Shown here one piece after another: positions 41,439 through 52,814 of a stretch of DNA of 64,000 bases (its first letter is position 1; the number at the start of each line of letters is the position of its first letter). Position numbers and translations under genes: made by a program. Source of the DNA: Gammaproteobacteria bacterium (GTDB lineage: Bacteria > Pseudomonadota > Gammaproteobacteria > GCA-002705445 > GCA-002716945); contig JABIVC010000016.1 of NCBI GenBank assembly GCA_018667355.1, positions 1-64,000 of the forward strand, read 5' to 3'. Below the pieces are notes generated by a model. It saw only the letters and a program-made list of their open reading frames with translations, was not told the DNA's origin and searched no databases.

Positions 41439-42182
41439 CTAGATAGACCCCACATCTATAGAATTACTCAACTGATATTCTTCCGCAAAACTTTTTAGTA
41501 AAAAACTTCTCAATGTTGATATTGTTTCTAATGATATAAAGTTATTTTCTAATTGATGCTTTTTAAGCATTGACTCCTCGTCAAGCAATAAAAGCGATGA
41601 CTTTGTAATATGGGAAACATTATTTAAAAATATGTCGTAACTAGGATTAATATTTATATCAAAAATATCAAAAGATTCGTTAATTATCAAATCTGAACTA
41701 TCTCCATATTTCGATCCTCTTCTTAAATAATCCACAGTAAATAGATTAGGAAATACTTTATTATCATCGTCTATACTTATTATCTCATAAAGTGATTCAA
41801 ATACATTTGAGTCCGAACATGAAGATATGTGAAACTCGAGTCTTATAACTAAAAAGTTGTCGAGTATATCTTCAATATATGTATGAAATGTAATATGGCT
41901 TTCTTTTAAGTGTAAACTAGCAGAATTATATAAACCCAAATCAGCTTGGAGAAGTAATGAACTACTATCGCCGAATGGTTTAAAGCTATGGCTTGACTCA
42001 TGTAGTATTTCCGTCTTTATGGTTTTTGATATTTGCCTAGCAATTTTTGTGAGTTTATGAGCGTCATATTTATTCAAAATATTTTGCTCAAGTTCTAATC
42101 TAGAATTATTATCATGAAAATAGAAACCTTCATAGCAATTAACTATTAATGTTGAACTAACATTGCTTATCTTTTTTAACAT
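41439..42182 (-). CDS. speD: Diverged S-adenosylmethionine decarboxylase proenzyme-like protein (SpeD family)
   Basis: ESHITFHTY matches the pyruvoyl-processing region (ESH/KSHxxxHTxPE in SpeD); downstream SSC cysteine and FTVDYLRRGSKYGD resemble E. coli SpeD STCG and VTIDYRVRGFTRD; next to coq7. Confidence 0.68.
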   Translation of the reverse strand: MLKKISNVSSTLIVNCYEGFYFHDNNSRLELEQNILNKYDAHKLTKIARQISKTIKTEILHESSHSFKPFGDSSSLLLQADLGLYNSASLHLKESHITFHTYIEDILDNFLVIRLEFHISSCSDSNVFESLYEIISIDDDNKVFPNLFTVDYLRRGSKYGDSSDLIINESFDIFDININPSYDIFLNNVSHITKSSLLLLDEESMLKKHQLENNFISLETISTLRSFLLKSFAEEYQLSNSIDVGSI

Positions 42183-42568
42183 TACTGATTAAGTTTCGGA
42201 TGCCATAGAAACTGGACAACATTGAGATCTGGATCATAACAATAAAAACTTCTTGAGTTATCTCGATGATCCCGAAGCTCTTTGTATATTGTTATTTTTT
42301 TTGAAGAGATGTATTTGAACCAATCGTCTACATCATCTTTATTTTTGAGCATTATGCCAAAATGATCCAGCCTATTGTCCTTACTCGTCAAATCTAGAGT
42401 TTCATCTAAGTGTAGTGCTAAATTATCTCTGCCATTAGTTAGATAAGCATTTTCATTGTCTGGCTTCCAATCTATGGTCATGCCTAATATTTTAGTGTAG
42501 AAATTTAAACAATCTTTAAAATTTTTTACCTTTAAAGCTATATGTTTAATACCTAGAGTTTCATTCAT
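42182..42568 (-). CDS. VOC/glyoxalase superfamily protein
   Basis: GIKHIALKVKNFKDCLNFYTKILGM, RSFYCYDPDLNVVQFLWHP. Confidence 0.87.
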   Translation of the reverse strand: MNETLGIKHIALKVKNFKDCLNFYTKILGMTIDWKPDNENAYLTNGRDNLALHLDETLDLTSKDNRLDHFGIMLKNKDDVDDWFKYISSKKITIYKELRDHRDNSRSFYCYDPDLNVVQFLWHPKLNQ

Positions 42569-43349
42569 ATCGATTAACCAGTTTTTGAAGTAAAGAACCA
42601 GGGTTATTATTAATAATAAGGCTTTCGCCTATTAAAAAGGCATAAATATTACTTTCATTTAAAAATTTTATAGATTCCAAATCTTTAATTCCACTCTCGC
42701 TTATAATAATTATGTTATCGTCTAATATCTTTCTCTTAAGCTCTTTACTAGTATCAATAGAAACATCAAAGGTTTTGAGATTTCTATTGTTAATGCCAAT
42801 CATATCGCAGTTAAGGTCCAATGCCACATTTAACTCTTTCTCATCATGAACTTCGACCAAAACATCTAAATTAAGCGATTTACCAAAATCTAGCAATGAC
42901 TTAAATTTTTCTCTAGATAGGCAAGCAACGATTAAGAGTATACAATCAGCACCTATAATCTTTGACTCAATAATCTGAGATTCATCAATTATAAAATCTT
43001 TTCTCAAAATTGGCAAACTAGTGTTCTTTTTAGCTATTATCAAATCATCTTTTGATCCTTTGAAATATTTTTCATCTGTTAACACAGATATGCATGCAGC
43101 CCCAGACTTTTCATATAAAGATGTCATTGCCTTGATATCTAACTTTTCATTTAAATATCCTTTACTTGGCGAACATCTTTTGAGTTCAGCTATAATAGCA
43201 TTTTTCCCATTATTAATTCTTGCACGAAGGGAACTGCTAAAACTGTTTTCTGGCAAAGACATCTTAATAACATCCTCGGCAGTATACGCTTGATTGCTCT
43301 TAAGTTTTTCTACCTCTAGTATTTTATCCTTAATAATTTGATCTAACAT
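42561..43349 (-). CDS. trpC: Indole-3-glycerol phosphate synthase
   Basis: IAELKRCSPSKGYL, ILRKDFIIDESQI, IGINNRNLKTFDV, SESGI. Confidence 0.96.
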   Translation of the reverse strand: MLDQIIKDKILEVEKLKSNQAYTAEDVIKMSLPENSFSSSLRARINNGKNAIIAELKRCSPSKGYLNEKLDIKAMTSLYEKSGAACISVLTDEKYFKGSKDDLIIAKKNTSLPILRKDFIIDESQIIESKIIGADCILLIVACLSREKFKSLLDFGKSLNLDVLVEVHDEKELNVALDLNCDMIGINNRNLKTFDVSIDTSKELKRKILDDNIIIISESGIKDLESIKFLNESNIYAFLIGESLIINNNPGSLLQKLVNRYE

Positions 43350-43352
43350 TTT

Positions 43353-44366
43353 TTAAAAACTATTCGTTAATTCTATTAGTTTATCTAATTTCTCATACAC
43401 ACTATTAGATTTAAGTGCTTGGGCACATATTTTAATTCCCTCATCTATGCTCTCAGCTTCACCGGATATATAAACTAGAGCAGCTGCATTAATTAATGAT
43501 ATCATCCTTGCTGGTGAGTCATAATTTTTTAAAACACCCAGCATCATCTCTAAACTTTGCTCTGCATCATTTGCTATAATAGATGACATTGTTGAGTTAC
43601 AAGAAAAATAATCATTTGGGTCAATAACATATCTCATTATCTTAGAATTATGAATTTCTATTACATAAGTTTTATCAAATATACTTACCTCATCCATTCC
43701 ATCATAAGAGTGTATAATCATTGCCCTATCGGTTCCAAGATTCATTAATGTTTCAGCTACCACTTCCATTAATGACTTATCGTAGACACCTATTAATTGT
43801 CTTCTTGCATTAGCTGGATTAGTAAGAGGGCCTAGTAAATTAAAGATTGTCTTGTCTGGAGCGATTGCACGTCTTGAATCTGCAACATGCTTCATTGATG
43901 AATGGTGTAATGGGGCAAACATAAATCCAAAGTTTAACTTTTCTAGGCACATTGATACCTGTTCAGGTGATAATTTAATATTAATTCCAGAAGATTCTAA
44001 AATATCTGCACTACCTGAATTGCTAGTAATAGCTTTATTTCCATGTTTCGCGACAGATACTCCCGAACAAGATGCTATCAACGATGCAGTAGTAGAAATA
44101 TTAAATGTTTTTAGACCATCTCCACCAGTGCCGCAATTATCAACGACATCGCCTTTATAAATAACCTTATTAGAAACCTCTCTCATAGCTTCTGCAAATC
44201 CTGTTAGTTCTTTTGCACAGAACCCTTTTTCATTTAATAACTTTAAAAATTCCGTTAAGATATTAGACTCAATATTACCCTGTAATACTGAATCAATAAA
44301 TTCCTTAGCTTCACCTTGAGACAGGTTCTTCTTAGATTTTAATTTATTAATTAGACTCTGATACAA
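43353..44366 (-). CDS. trpD: Anthranilate phosphoribosyltransferase
   Basis: DNCGTGGDGLKTFNIST, VAKHGNKAITSNSGSADILE, GPLTNPANARRQLIGVY. Confidence 0.97.
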   Translation of the reverse strand: MYQSLINKLKSKKNLSQGEAKEFIDSVLQGNIESNILTEFLKLLNEKGFCAKELTGFAEAMREVSNKVIYKGDVVDNCGTGGDGLKTFNISTTASLIASCSGVSVAKHGNKAITSNSGSADILESSGINIKLSPEQVSMCLEKLNFGFMFAPLHHSSMKHVADSRRAIAPDKTIFNLLGPLTNPANARRQLIGVYDKSLMEVVAETLMNLGTDRAMIIHSYDGMDEVSIFDKTYVIEIHNSKIMRYVIDPNDYFSCNSTMSSIIANDAEQSLEMMLGVLKNYDSPARMISLINAAALVYISGEAESIDEGIKICAQALKSNSVYEKLDKLIELTNSF

Positions 44367-44367
44367 T

Positions 44368-44940
44368 TTATACTTCCAGAAAGTTTTTAAGTAATTGATG
44401 TCCTGAACTTGTTAATATTGATTCAGGATGAAACTGTAAACCATAAACAGGATACTCTTTATGGCAAATACCCATTATCTCAATTCCCTTTTCTTCATCA
44501 GACCAAGCAGTTATATTTAAACATTCTGGTAGTGATGATTGTTCAATTACTAGAGAGTGATACCTTGTTGCATCAAACGGACTAGATACCATATTGTATA
44601 TTTCGCTATTATTATGAAGTATAGGAGATGTCTTGCCATGCATGATTCTTTTGGAAGAAATTATCTTGCCACCAAAAGCCTGTCCAATACTCTGATGTCC
44701 TAGACAGATTCCCAGTATTGGTATTAATTTATAGAAGGTTTTAATTACATCTACTGAAATACCTGCTTCGGTGGGAGTACAGGGGCCAGGTGAAATAATA
44801 ATCTTCTCAGGTTTCAAAGATTTAATTTGATCAATTGTTATTTGATCATTTCTATAAACAACAGGTTCGGCTCCCAACTCACCTAGATACTGAACTATGT
44901 TGTAAGTGAAAGAGTCATAATTATCTATCATTAGTATCAT
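44368..44940 (-). CDS. trpG: Anthranilate synthase component II
   Basis: [47 protein letters not shown]. Confidence 0.97.
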   Translation of the reverse strand: MILMIDNYDSFTYNIVQYLGELGAEPVVYRNDQITIDQIKSLKPEKIIISPGPCTPTEAGISVDVIKTFYKLIPILGICLGHQSIGQAFGGKIISSKRIMHGKTSPILHNNSEIYNMVSSPFDATRYHSLVIEQSSLPECLNITAWSDEEKGIEIMGICHKEYPVYGLQFHPESILTSSGHQLLKNFLEV

Positions 44941-46415
44941 GCTTTTCTATTCCTTAAGTTTTTATATGCTTGTACGATAGCCCTGCCTTTGCTCATAGTT
45001 TCTTCCCATTCTAATTCTGCAATAGAATCGTTCACTATTCCAGCCCCACACTGTATATTAAGTCTTCCATCTTTAATAACGCATGTCCTAATAGCTATAG
45101 CTGTATCCATATTACCATTCCAGCCTAAATAACCAATGGCGCCCGCATAAATACCTCTTTTAATTGGTTCTAACTCATAAATGATATTAATAGCTCTTAT
45201 CTTTGGTGCACCTGACACTGTGCCCGCAGGAAAAGTTGCTTTTAGTACATCCATCATCCCAAGAGCATCCGAAATATTACCTGTTACATTTGAAACCATG
45301 TGCATGACATGAGAATATTTTTCTATAATCATTTTATGAGTCAACTTAATAGAACCAATCTGAGATACTTTGCCAGCATCATTTCTACCAAGATCAATAA
45401 GCATTAGATGTTCTGCTTTTTCCTTGGGATCATCTTTTAATTCTTTTTCAAGAATAATATCCTCGTCAAGGGTCTTACCTCTTGGTCTTGTCCCAGCTAT
45501 TGGTCTAACAGTGATCTGCTCATCTTCTAAGCGCACTAAGATTTCTGGGGAAGAACCTACGATATAATAATCACCCATGTTTAGATAATACATATATGGG
45601 GAAGGATTAAGGTCACGTAGTTCCCTATAAAAGTCTAAAGGTTCATTACTGAATTCCATTGACATTCTTTGAGAAAGAACAACCTGCATAACATCTCCAT
45701 CTATAATAAATTTTTTTATTTTACTAACAGATGAGATAAAATCATCTTTTTCAAAATGATACCTAATATTTAAATCATTAGCTCCATCATTAGATAGCTC
45801 ATGATTTCTACTTGTAATTTCAATATCTTCAGACAATGATTTTTCCAATCTTTCTATTTTTTCTTGAGATTTAATAAAACTATCTAAGTTATTATCTGCA
45901 TATACTATAATATGAATCTGATTATTAATTTTATCGAAAACTAGGAATTCCTTTGACACAATAAGGCAAATATCAGGTGTATCCATAGTATCTTCTTGGC
46001 TACTAGGCTTAATAGCTTGTTCAAAGTATTGAACTGTATCAAACCCAAAATAACCCACTAGCCCACCCTGGAACTGTGGGAGATCTGGATTACTTAAAAC
46101 TTTAAATTTCTTTTTAAAGTCCTCTATCCAACCAATTGGGTTATCTGTTTCAACTTCCTCTGCTAATACATCAGAAACAAAATATTTTATTTTATTATTT
46201 TTTAACTCAATATATTCTTTTGATGGCAGGCCTATAATTGTATATCTACTCCAATCTTTCTTACCCTCCAAAGATTCAAAAAGGTATGATTTTGGCATAT
46301 TCGATAGTTTTTGATAAACATCAATAGGATTTAGACCATTATTATTTAATGTTGATTTTAGAGGTATCAAATTATAACCTTGTTCAATATGCTTTTTGAA
46401 GTCTTGCTCTATCAT
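44937..46415 (-). CDS. trpE: Anthranilate synthase component I
   Basis: [50 protein letters not shown]. Confidence 0.97.
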   Translation of the reverse strand: MIEQDFKKHIEQGYNLIPLKSTLNNNGLNPIDVYQKLSNMPKSYLFESLEGKKDWSRYTIIGLPSKEYIELKNNKIKYFVSDVLAEEVETDNPIGWIEDFKKKFKVLSNPDLPQFQGGLVGYFGFDTVQYFEQAIKPSSQEDTMDTPDICLIVSKEFLVFDKINNQIHIIVYADNNLDSFIKSQEKIERLEKSLSEDIEITSRNHELSNDGANDLNIRYHFEKDDFISSVSKIKKFIIDGDVMQVVLSQRMSMEFSNEPLDFYRELRDLNPSPYMYYLNMGDYYIVGSSPEILVRLEDEQITVRPIAGTRPRGKTLDEDIILEKELKDDPKEKAEHLMLIDLGRNDAGKVSQIGSIKLTHKMIIEKYSHVMHMVSNVTGNISDALGMMDVLKATFPAGTVSGAPKIRAINIIYELEPIKRGIYAGAIGYLGWNGNMDTAIAIRTCVIKDGRLNIQCGAGIVNDSIAELEWEETMSKGRAIVQAYKNLRNRKA

Positions 46416-46431
46416 TCAGTTATAAATCTTT

Positions 46432-47103
46432 CTATTTAATTTTACTCAGTACTTCTCTCATCGAAGTGATAGTCTTCTTATAATTATCTGAGTTAAAAAT
46501 CGCCGACCCAGCAACAAAAGTATCAGCGCCTGCTTTCGCTACTTTATCAATATTTTCTAAATTAATTCCTCCATCAACTTCAAGTCTAATTTCTCTTTCT
46601 GAATTATCTATTAGATGCCTAACTGATGAAATTTTTTCTAGAGTGCCATTAATGAATTTCTGTCCTGGGAATCCAGGATTAACAGACATTAAAAGAATCA
46701 TATCGAGATTACCTATACAGTGCTCTAAATAACTAACCGGAGTCGCAGGGTTCAAGACAATTCCTGGTTTGCAGCCATTATCTTTTATAAGATTTATCGT
46801 ACGATCCAAGTGATCGGTAGCTTCAGGGTGAAAAGTAATATAATTAGCCCCTGCTTTAGCAAAATCAGGAATTATTCTATCTACAGGTTTAATCATTAGA
46901 TGCACATCAATCATACTAGTAATTCCATATTTTCTGAGGGACTCACATATCATTGGACCAAATGTTAGGTTGGGCACATAATGATTATCCATTACATCAA
47001 AGTGAATCATATCTGCACCGGCATCTATGACTTTTTTAACATCCTCACCTAATCTTGAAAAATCAGCTGATAGTATGGAAGGAGCAATTTTATAATCTTT
47101 CAT
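46432..47103 (-). CDS. rpe: Ribulose-phosphate 3-epimerase
   Basis: [52 protein letters not shown]. Confidence 0.97.
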   Translation of the reverse strand: MKDYKIAPSILSADFSRLGEDVKKVIDAGADMIHFDVMDNHYVPNLTFGPMICESLRKYGITSMIDVHLMIKPVDRIIPDFAKAGANYITFHPEATDHLDRTINLIKDNGCKPGIVLNPATPVSYLEHCIGNLDMILLMSVNPGFPGQKFINGTLEKISSVRHLIDNSEREIRLEVDGGINLENIDKVAKAGADTFVAGSAIFNSDNYKKTITSMREVLSKIK

Positions 47104-47208
47104 ATTAAATTTTTAATATATCTATTAGATGACTATATGTTAACAGAGTTATTAATTAAATTATAATTTTCATGATATTATATAGTGATAATTAATGGAG
47201 TAAGAATA

Positions 47209-47658
47209 ATGAATAAATTTAAGATATTAACCTTTTCTATATGTTTATTTCTGACAGGGAATGTATATTCAGCTCAATATGAAGTAAAAATGTTAAGTTC
47301 CCATAATGGTCAAATGATGGTATTTGAGCCACCAGTTATTAATATTCAACCAGGTGATAGTGTTAGATGGTTAAATGCTAATCCTGGTCATAATACCGCA
47401 TCAATTGATGGCATGTTGCCCAGTGGAGCTAAAGGCTGGGACGGTAAAATGAATGAGGAACTTGTTGTAGAATTTACGAAAGAAGGTGTTTACGGGTATA
47501 AGTGCACACCGCATTATATTTTAGGCATGGTAGGCCTCGTTGTAGTTGGCAACGCAGACTCGAACCTTGAAAAAACTAAAGCCTTTGCAAATGAGGAACA
47601 ATCTAAATTTGCAACAAATAAAGATAGGTTTTCAGAGTATTTTTCATTAATAAAATAA
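47209..47658 (+). CDS. Pseudoazurin-like type I blue copper protein
   Basis: Signal peptide; copper-site region PGHNTASIDG and YKCTPHYILGMVGLVVVG. ORF begins at 47185; MNKFKIL start preferred. Confidence 0.87.
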   Translation: MNKFKILTFSICLFLTGNVYSAQYEVKMLSSHNGQMMVFEPPVINIQPGDSVRWLNANPGHNTASIDGMLPSGAKGWDGKMNEELVVEFTKEGVYGYKCTPHYILGMVGLVVVGNADSNLEKTKAFANEEQSKFATNKDRFSEYFSLIK

Positions 47659-47659
47659 T

Positions 47660-48517
47660 ATGGATAATTCATCTGATGTATTAAATAAATATAGTCTTTT
47701 ATTCAAAGGTAAAGTTAGAAATATTTATAACTATAGTAATGATAAATTATTAATATATACATCAGATAGAATTTCTGCATTCGATTATGTCTTTGAGGAT
47801 GAAATTAAAGGCAAAGGTTTACTATTAACTAAAATGGCCAAATTCTGGTTCAAAAAAACGAGTAATATAATTACAAATCATATTTCAGAAGAATTAATAG
47901 ATTTACCATCTCATATTAAAGATAGCTGTATGTTAGTAAAAAAAACCAAAGTTTTGCCAATAGAAGCGATTGTAAGAGGACATATAGCAGGGTCCGCATG
48001 GAGTGCGTATAAGAGCTCTCAAAAAATAAATGGATTAGTGTCTAAAAAAATATATAAAAAATATGATAAGTTTGATAAGCCTATTTTTACACCGTCAACA
48101 AAAGCTGAAATAGGTGGAAAGGATATAAATATTAGCATTGCAGAAATGCGAAAAATTATTGGGGGAGAGCTAACAGAAGAAATACAAAATATGAGTATCA
48201 AATTATATGATTTTGCATATAGTTTTGCAAAAGAAAGAGGTGTTATTATAGCTGATACAAAATTTGAATTTGGTTTAGACCCAGATAATAATTTAATATT
48301 AATAGACGAAATATTCACACCAGATTGTTCGAGATTTTGGCTATATGACAAAAAACTTAAAGAATTAAATCATGAGGCTTTTGATAAACAGTTTTTTAGA
48401 GATTACTTGATTGCTAGTAATTGGAATAAGGAACAAATTATGATACCCGATAATATTAAGGAAAAAATTATTTCTAAGTATAGAACTGCATATGATTTAA
48501 TTACATATGAAACGTAA
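47660..48517 (+). CDS. purC: Phosphoribosylaminoimidazole-succinocarboxamide synthase
   Basis: FKGKVRNIYNYSNDKLLIYTSDRISAFDYV, EAIVRGHIAGSAWSAY, DEIFTPDCSRFW. Confidence 0.96.
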   Translation: MDNSSDVLNKYSLLFKGKVRNIYNYSNDKLLIYTSDRISAFDYVFEDEIKGKGLLLTKMAKFWFKKTSNIITNHISEELIDLPSHIKDSCMLVKKTKVLPIEAIVRGHIAGSAWSAYKSSQKINGLVSKKIYKKYDKFDKPIFTPSTKAEIGGKDINISIAEMRKIIGGELTEEIQNMSIKLYDFAYSFAKERGVIIADTKFEFGLDPDNNLILIDEIFTPDCSRFWLYDKKLKELNHEAFDKQFFRDYLIASNWNKEQIMIPDNIKEKIISKYRTAYDLITYET

Positions 48518-49178
48518 AAATATATTTATAAGTGGCACTAATACTGAAGTAGGGAAAACCTTTGTTACTCTAAATATTATTAAATTACTGGTGTTTAAGG
48601 GAACTAAAGTTAATCCTTATAAACCTATAGAAACTGGGTGTAAAGAGCAATTATCTGAGCTAATACCTCATGATTCAATGCTTTTTTATAAAGCTATCAA
48701 TAAGAGGATAAGTCTTAACCAAATAAACCCATATAGATTTCTAGAACCAATTTCTCCAGCAGCAGCAATCAAAAGATCAAGAAAAAAAATATATATAAAA
48801 GATTATAGGAAAAAACTAGAAGATTTACCAAGTGGAGACATTACACTTATTGAAGGTGCAGGGGGACTATGTTCTCCTTTAGCTCCTGATGGATACAATA
48901 TAGACTTAATAAAAAGAATAAATGCCCCAACTATATTAGTTGCTAAAGATGAAATAGGAGTGATTAATAATGTGATGTTAAGTATAAATATGCTCAATAA
49001 ATATAAAATAAAGATACTTGCTATAGTGTTGAATAGAAAAGCCAATAGTCAGCCAGTTGGAATGAATAACTATAAAGAAATCAAGTCTCTAACCAAGACT
49101 CCATTAATCCAGATTTTGAATAAGAAACACAATAATCAGAAAGAATTTAATAAGTTAATTAAATTAATTACTGCTTAA
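48507..49178 (+). CDS. bioD: Dethiobiotin synthetase
   Basis: FISGTNTEVGKTFVTLNI, KPIETGCK, IEGAGGLCSPLAPD. Confidence 0.93.
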   Translation: MKRKNIFISGTNTEVGKTFVTLNIIKLLVFKGTKVNPYKPIETGCKEQLSELIPHDSMLFYKAINKRISLNQINPYRFLEPISPAAAIKRSRKKIYIKDYRKKLEDLPSGDITLIEGAGGLCSPLAPDGYNIDLIKRINAPTILVAKDEIGVINNVMLSINMLNKYKIKILAIVLNRKANSQPVGMNNYKEIKSLTKTPLIQILNKKHNNQKEFNKLIKLITA

Positions 49179-50173
49179 ATATTACCAATTGAAGCCTCAG
49201 AACATAATTTTGCTCTTTCAGCTAAAATGGTTTGTGCTTTCTCGTGATTTTCATCTTTACCAGACCATGCATTAAGAGCAGATTGCTGGATGGCCCTTGC
49301 ATACGAGAATGTTACTCTCCATGGTAAATCATATGTGCCTGAGTTCATGATATTTAAATGATTAGTAGCTTCATCATTCGACTGACCGCCAGATAAAAAT
49401 GCTACTCCACCCAAATCTTTAGGACATACATCTTTTAAACATTTAGCAGTCATATCTGCAACTCTATCGTAATTTGCACGATTTGTATTTTTATCTCCAG
49501 AAATTACCATACTAGGTTTCAAAATCACGCCTGGAAAATATATATCAATTGAACTCAATTCATCAAATAAACATTTTAGAGTAGACCTTGTTATCTTATC
49601 GCACTCTTCGATGGAGTGTTCACCATTAATTAATACTTCAGGTTCTACAATTGGAACTAGATTATTTTCTTGACATAAAGATGCATATCTAGCAAGAGCA
49701 TTACAATTAGAACGAATACATGAGTTAGTAGGTATGCCTTCCCCAATTGTAATAACTGCTCGCCATTTACAAAATTTTGCACCCAGTGATTCATATTTGA
49801 CTAATCTATCTCTTAATCCATCCAGGCCTTCTGTTATTTTTTCATTAGGATGATTAGAAAAATCTTTGGCGCCTGCATCTACTTTAATACCTGGTAGGAT
49901 ACCAATATTCTTCAAATGGTCTCTAAATAAAATACCTGTACTCATTTTTTGATGAAAAGTTTCATCAAACAATATTGCGCCACTAATATAGCTTGAAAGA
50001 TTTGGAGTAGAAATAATTAACTCTCTATATCTAATTCTATTTTCTTCTGTTTCTGGAATACTTAAAGCTGCGAACCTTTTAGCACAAGTCGGCGAACTTT
50101 CATCCATTGCTAATAACCCTTTGGGTTTTTGCATCATTGCTTCCGCTATTGACTTAAGTTTCTCTTTGTTCAT
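49175..50173 (-). CDS. Class I fructose-bisphosphate aldolase
   Basis: GLLAMDESSPTCAKRFA, CKWRAVITIGEGIPT, ILKPSMVISG, AFLSGGQSNDEATNHLN. ORF extends to 50191. Confidence 0.93.
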   Translation of the reverse strand: MNKEKLKSIAEAMMQKPKGLLAMDESSPTCAKRFAALSIPETEENRIRYRELIISTPNLSSYISGAILFDETFHQKMSTGILFRDHLKNIGILPGIKVDAGAKDFSNHPNEKITEGLDGLRDRLVKYESLGAKFCKWRAVITIGEGIPTNSCIRSNCNALARYASLCQENNLVPIVEPEVLINGEHSIEECDKITRSTLKCLFDELSSIDIYFPGVILKPSMVISGDKNTNRANYDRVADMTAKCLKDVCPKDLGGVAFLSGGQSNDEATNHLNIMNSGTYDLPWRVTFSYARAIQQSALNAWSGKDENHEKAQTILAERAKLCSEASIGNI

Positions 50174-50220
50174 TTTCACTCCATTTTTCAATCAGTTTAT
50201 TCAAAATAGTGTATATAATA

Positions 50221-51657
50221 TTACACCTCTATTAAATTGCCAACCTCAACAATCTTTAATGCATTTGTGCCACCACTAGTTCCCATTAGGTCTCCTTTAG
50301 TGATTATTACATGGTCCCCTTTTTTAACTGCCCCTTTCTCCAACATAAGATCTATAACCTGTTTATTTGCTTTTGCATGAACATACTCAATATCATCTAG
50401 TTTCATAGAATAAACCCCTTTCAAGAGACATATTCTCCGGCTTGTTCTATCATTTTTAGTCATTGCATATATTGGGATAGTAGACTCAATTCTAGACATC
50501 CATAGTGGAGTAGATCCTGTTTCAGTGAGTGTTGCAATTGCTTTAATGTTTGACTTATCTGCGCAATAAACTGCTGCCATAGCAATTGTCTGATCTGTTT
50601 TGGCAAAGCTATTATCTTTTCTGGAAATTTTTAGGTTTTTTCTATTAGTTTTTTCAGCAACTTCACAAATCCTGCTAACCTCTTGAATAACATCTACGGG
50701 ATAACTTCCTATGGCAGTCTCAGCAGATAACATAACTGCGTCTACACCAGACGTGACAGCATTTGCAACATCAAATACTTCAGCCCTTGTAGGGACTCTA
50801 TTACTTATCATCGATTCCATCATTTGGGTTGCCACTATCACAATTTTATCAAATGAAATTGCTTTCCTTATCAACATATCTTGAACGGCTGGTAACTGTT
50901 CAATGCCAATCTCAACGCCAAGATCACCTCTAGCAACAAGTAAACCATCGCTTGCTTTTGCAATCTCATCTATATTTTCAAGCGCCTCGCTTCTTTCAAT
51001 TTTAGCAATAATGCCTATTTGTTTTTTACCAATAACTTTTTTAACTGATTTAATATCATTAGCATCTTTAACAAAAGAAACAGCTATATAATCAATATCT
51101 AGCTTTACAGCATTAGCCAAATCTTTTTTATCTTTATCTGTTATACCTTTTAACGATAAACCTCCACCTTTTTTATTTACACCTTGATAGGGTTTAAGTT
51201 TACCGCCACGAATAACCTTGGTATATATTTTGGATTTTACAATATTTGTAACTTCTAATTTTATTAGTGCATCACTTAATAGTAATTCATCTCCAATATC
51301 TAGTTGTTTAGGTAAATCTTTATATGTTAATCCTACGGATGTATCAGTGCCTTTATTATCTCCAAGAGCTGCATCTAAAATAAACTCGCTTTTCGTTTTT
51401 AGTAAAATATATTCTTTACTACCAAAACCCTTAATTCTTATTTTTTGACCCTGGAGATCGATTAAAGTAGCGACTGGTCTTTTTAGTTTCAATGAAGCAT
51501 CTTTCAGTATAGTGATAATTTTTTCTATTTCTGCAACATTGGCATGAGATAAATTTATTCTAAAAACATCAGTTCCCTCTTTGATTAAATTGGATATTGT
51601 TTTAGGAGATGATGAGGCCGGCCCTAGCGTTGCTATTATTTTTGTTCTTTTTCTCAT
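50221..51657 (-). CDS. pyk: Pyruvate kinase
   Basis: TKIIATLGPASSSPKTI, GLLVARGDLGVEIGIEQLPAVQ, DAVMLSAETAIGSYPV. Confidence 0.96.
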   Translation of the reverse strand: MRKRTKIIATLGPASSSPKTISNLIKEGTDVFRINLSHANVAEIEKIITILKDASLKLKRPVATLIDLQGQKIRIKGFGSKEYILLKTKSEFILDAALGDNKGTDTSVGLTYKDLPKQLDIGDELLLSDALIKLEVTNIVKSKIYTKVIRGGKLKPYQGVNKKGGGLSLKGITDKDKKDLANAVKLDIDYIAVSFVKDANDIKSVKKVIGKKQIGIIAKIERSEALENIDEIAKASDGLLVARGDLGVEIGIEQLPAVQDMLIRKAISFDKIVIVATQMMESMISNRVPTRAEVFDVANAVTSGVDAVMLSAETAIGSYPVDVIQEVSRICEVAEKTNRKNLKISRKDNSFAKTDQTIAMAAVYCADKSNIKAIATLTETGSTPLWMSRIESTIPIYAMTKNDRTSRRICLLKGVYSMKLDDIEYVHAKANKQVIDLMLEKGAVKKGDHVIITKGDLMGTSGGTNALKIVEVGNLIEV

Positions 51658-52814
51658 ATCCTATACATTCCGAGTTTATCTAAAATTGGCAAATCTTCAC
51701 CTTCAATAAATTTTAATAGTGACCCGCCGCCAGTAGAAAGACATGAGAATTTATCTTGGAGGTTTAACGCTTCAATGATTGGTATTGTATCTCCACCACC
51801 TACAACAGAATATGCACCAGACGACGCTATGGCTTTAGAAATCTTAATGGTACCGTTATCAAATGGTGACTTTTCTACATAACCTAAAGGGCCATTCCAA
51901 AAAATTGTTGATGATTCTGAAATTACTTTAATATAACGATTTATTGTTTTTTCACCTATGTCTAATATTTTATCATTAGATTGTACCATAGAAATGTCCC
52001 TGATTTCAGGGTTATCAAGACTTGTGTCAGAAGATACCATTACATCTAATGGCATTATAATTTTTTTAGAATCAGCGCAGTTCAATATTTCCTGTGCTTC
52101 TTCAATAAAACTTTTCTCAACAAGTGAATCTCCAATCTCATGACTCATTGCCATTAGGAATGTATTGAGTATCCCTCCTCCGAGAATAATATTATCAGAC
52201 TTAGATAATAGCTTTCTAATAAGGGTTAGTTTTGTGGATATCTTGGCCCCAGATATAATCGTAGTCATTGGTCTTTTTTCAGAAGATAAAAGTTTATTTG
52301 CATTCATGACTTCGTTTTTTAATAAATCACCAGAGAATGTTTGGAGATAATCAGAAATTCCATATGTTGATGCCTCTTTGCGATGAGAAACACCAAAAGC
52401 ATCAAAGACAAAAACATCTCCCAGGCAAGATATTTGTTTAGCTAATGATGGTAAATTTTCTTTTTCACCCTTTTGAAATCTCACATTTTCGCAGAGTACA
52501 ATATTATTGCCGTTAAAATTAACACCATTAACCCAATCTTTGGAAAAAGTAACTTTTTCCCCTAATAAATTTTCTAAATTATTGATAATTATTTTAAGAC
52601 TAAAAGATTCGTCATAAAGACCTTCTTTAGGTCTTCCAAAGTGGGATAATATTATGATTTTATTATTATTTTTTAAAAGATTTTTAATTGTGGGAATAGA
52701 TTTCAATATTCTAAAATCGCTCAGAATTTTTCCTTTGAATACTGGCACATTTAAATCTAAACGCAATAATACATTTTTATTCTTTATTTCAGACTGATTA
52801 GACTCTTTTATCAT
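51654..52814 (-). CDS. pgk: Phosphoglycerate kinase
   Basis: LLRLDLNVPVFKGKI, SHFGRPKEG, FDAFGVSHRKEAS, SVVGGGDTI. Confidence 0.96.
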   Translation of the reverse strand: MIKESNQSEIKNKNVLLRLDLNVPVFKGKILSDFRILKSIPTIKNLLKNNNKIIILSHFGRPKEGLYDESFSLKIIINNLENLLGEKVTFSKDWVNGVNFNGNNIVLCENVRFQKGEKENLPSLAKQISCLGDVFVFDAFGVSHRKEASTYGISDYLQTFSGDLLKNEVMNANKLLSSEKRPMTTIISGAKISTKLTLIRKLLSKSDNIILGGGILNTFLMAMSHEIGDSLVEKSFIEEAQEILNCADSKKIIMPLDVMVSSDTSLDNPEIRDISMVQSNDKILDIGEKTINRYIKVISESSTIFWNGPLGYVEKSPFDNGTIKISKAIASSGAYSVVGGGDTIPIIEALNLQDKFSCLSTGGGSLLKFIEGEDLPILDKLGMYRI

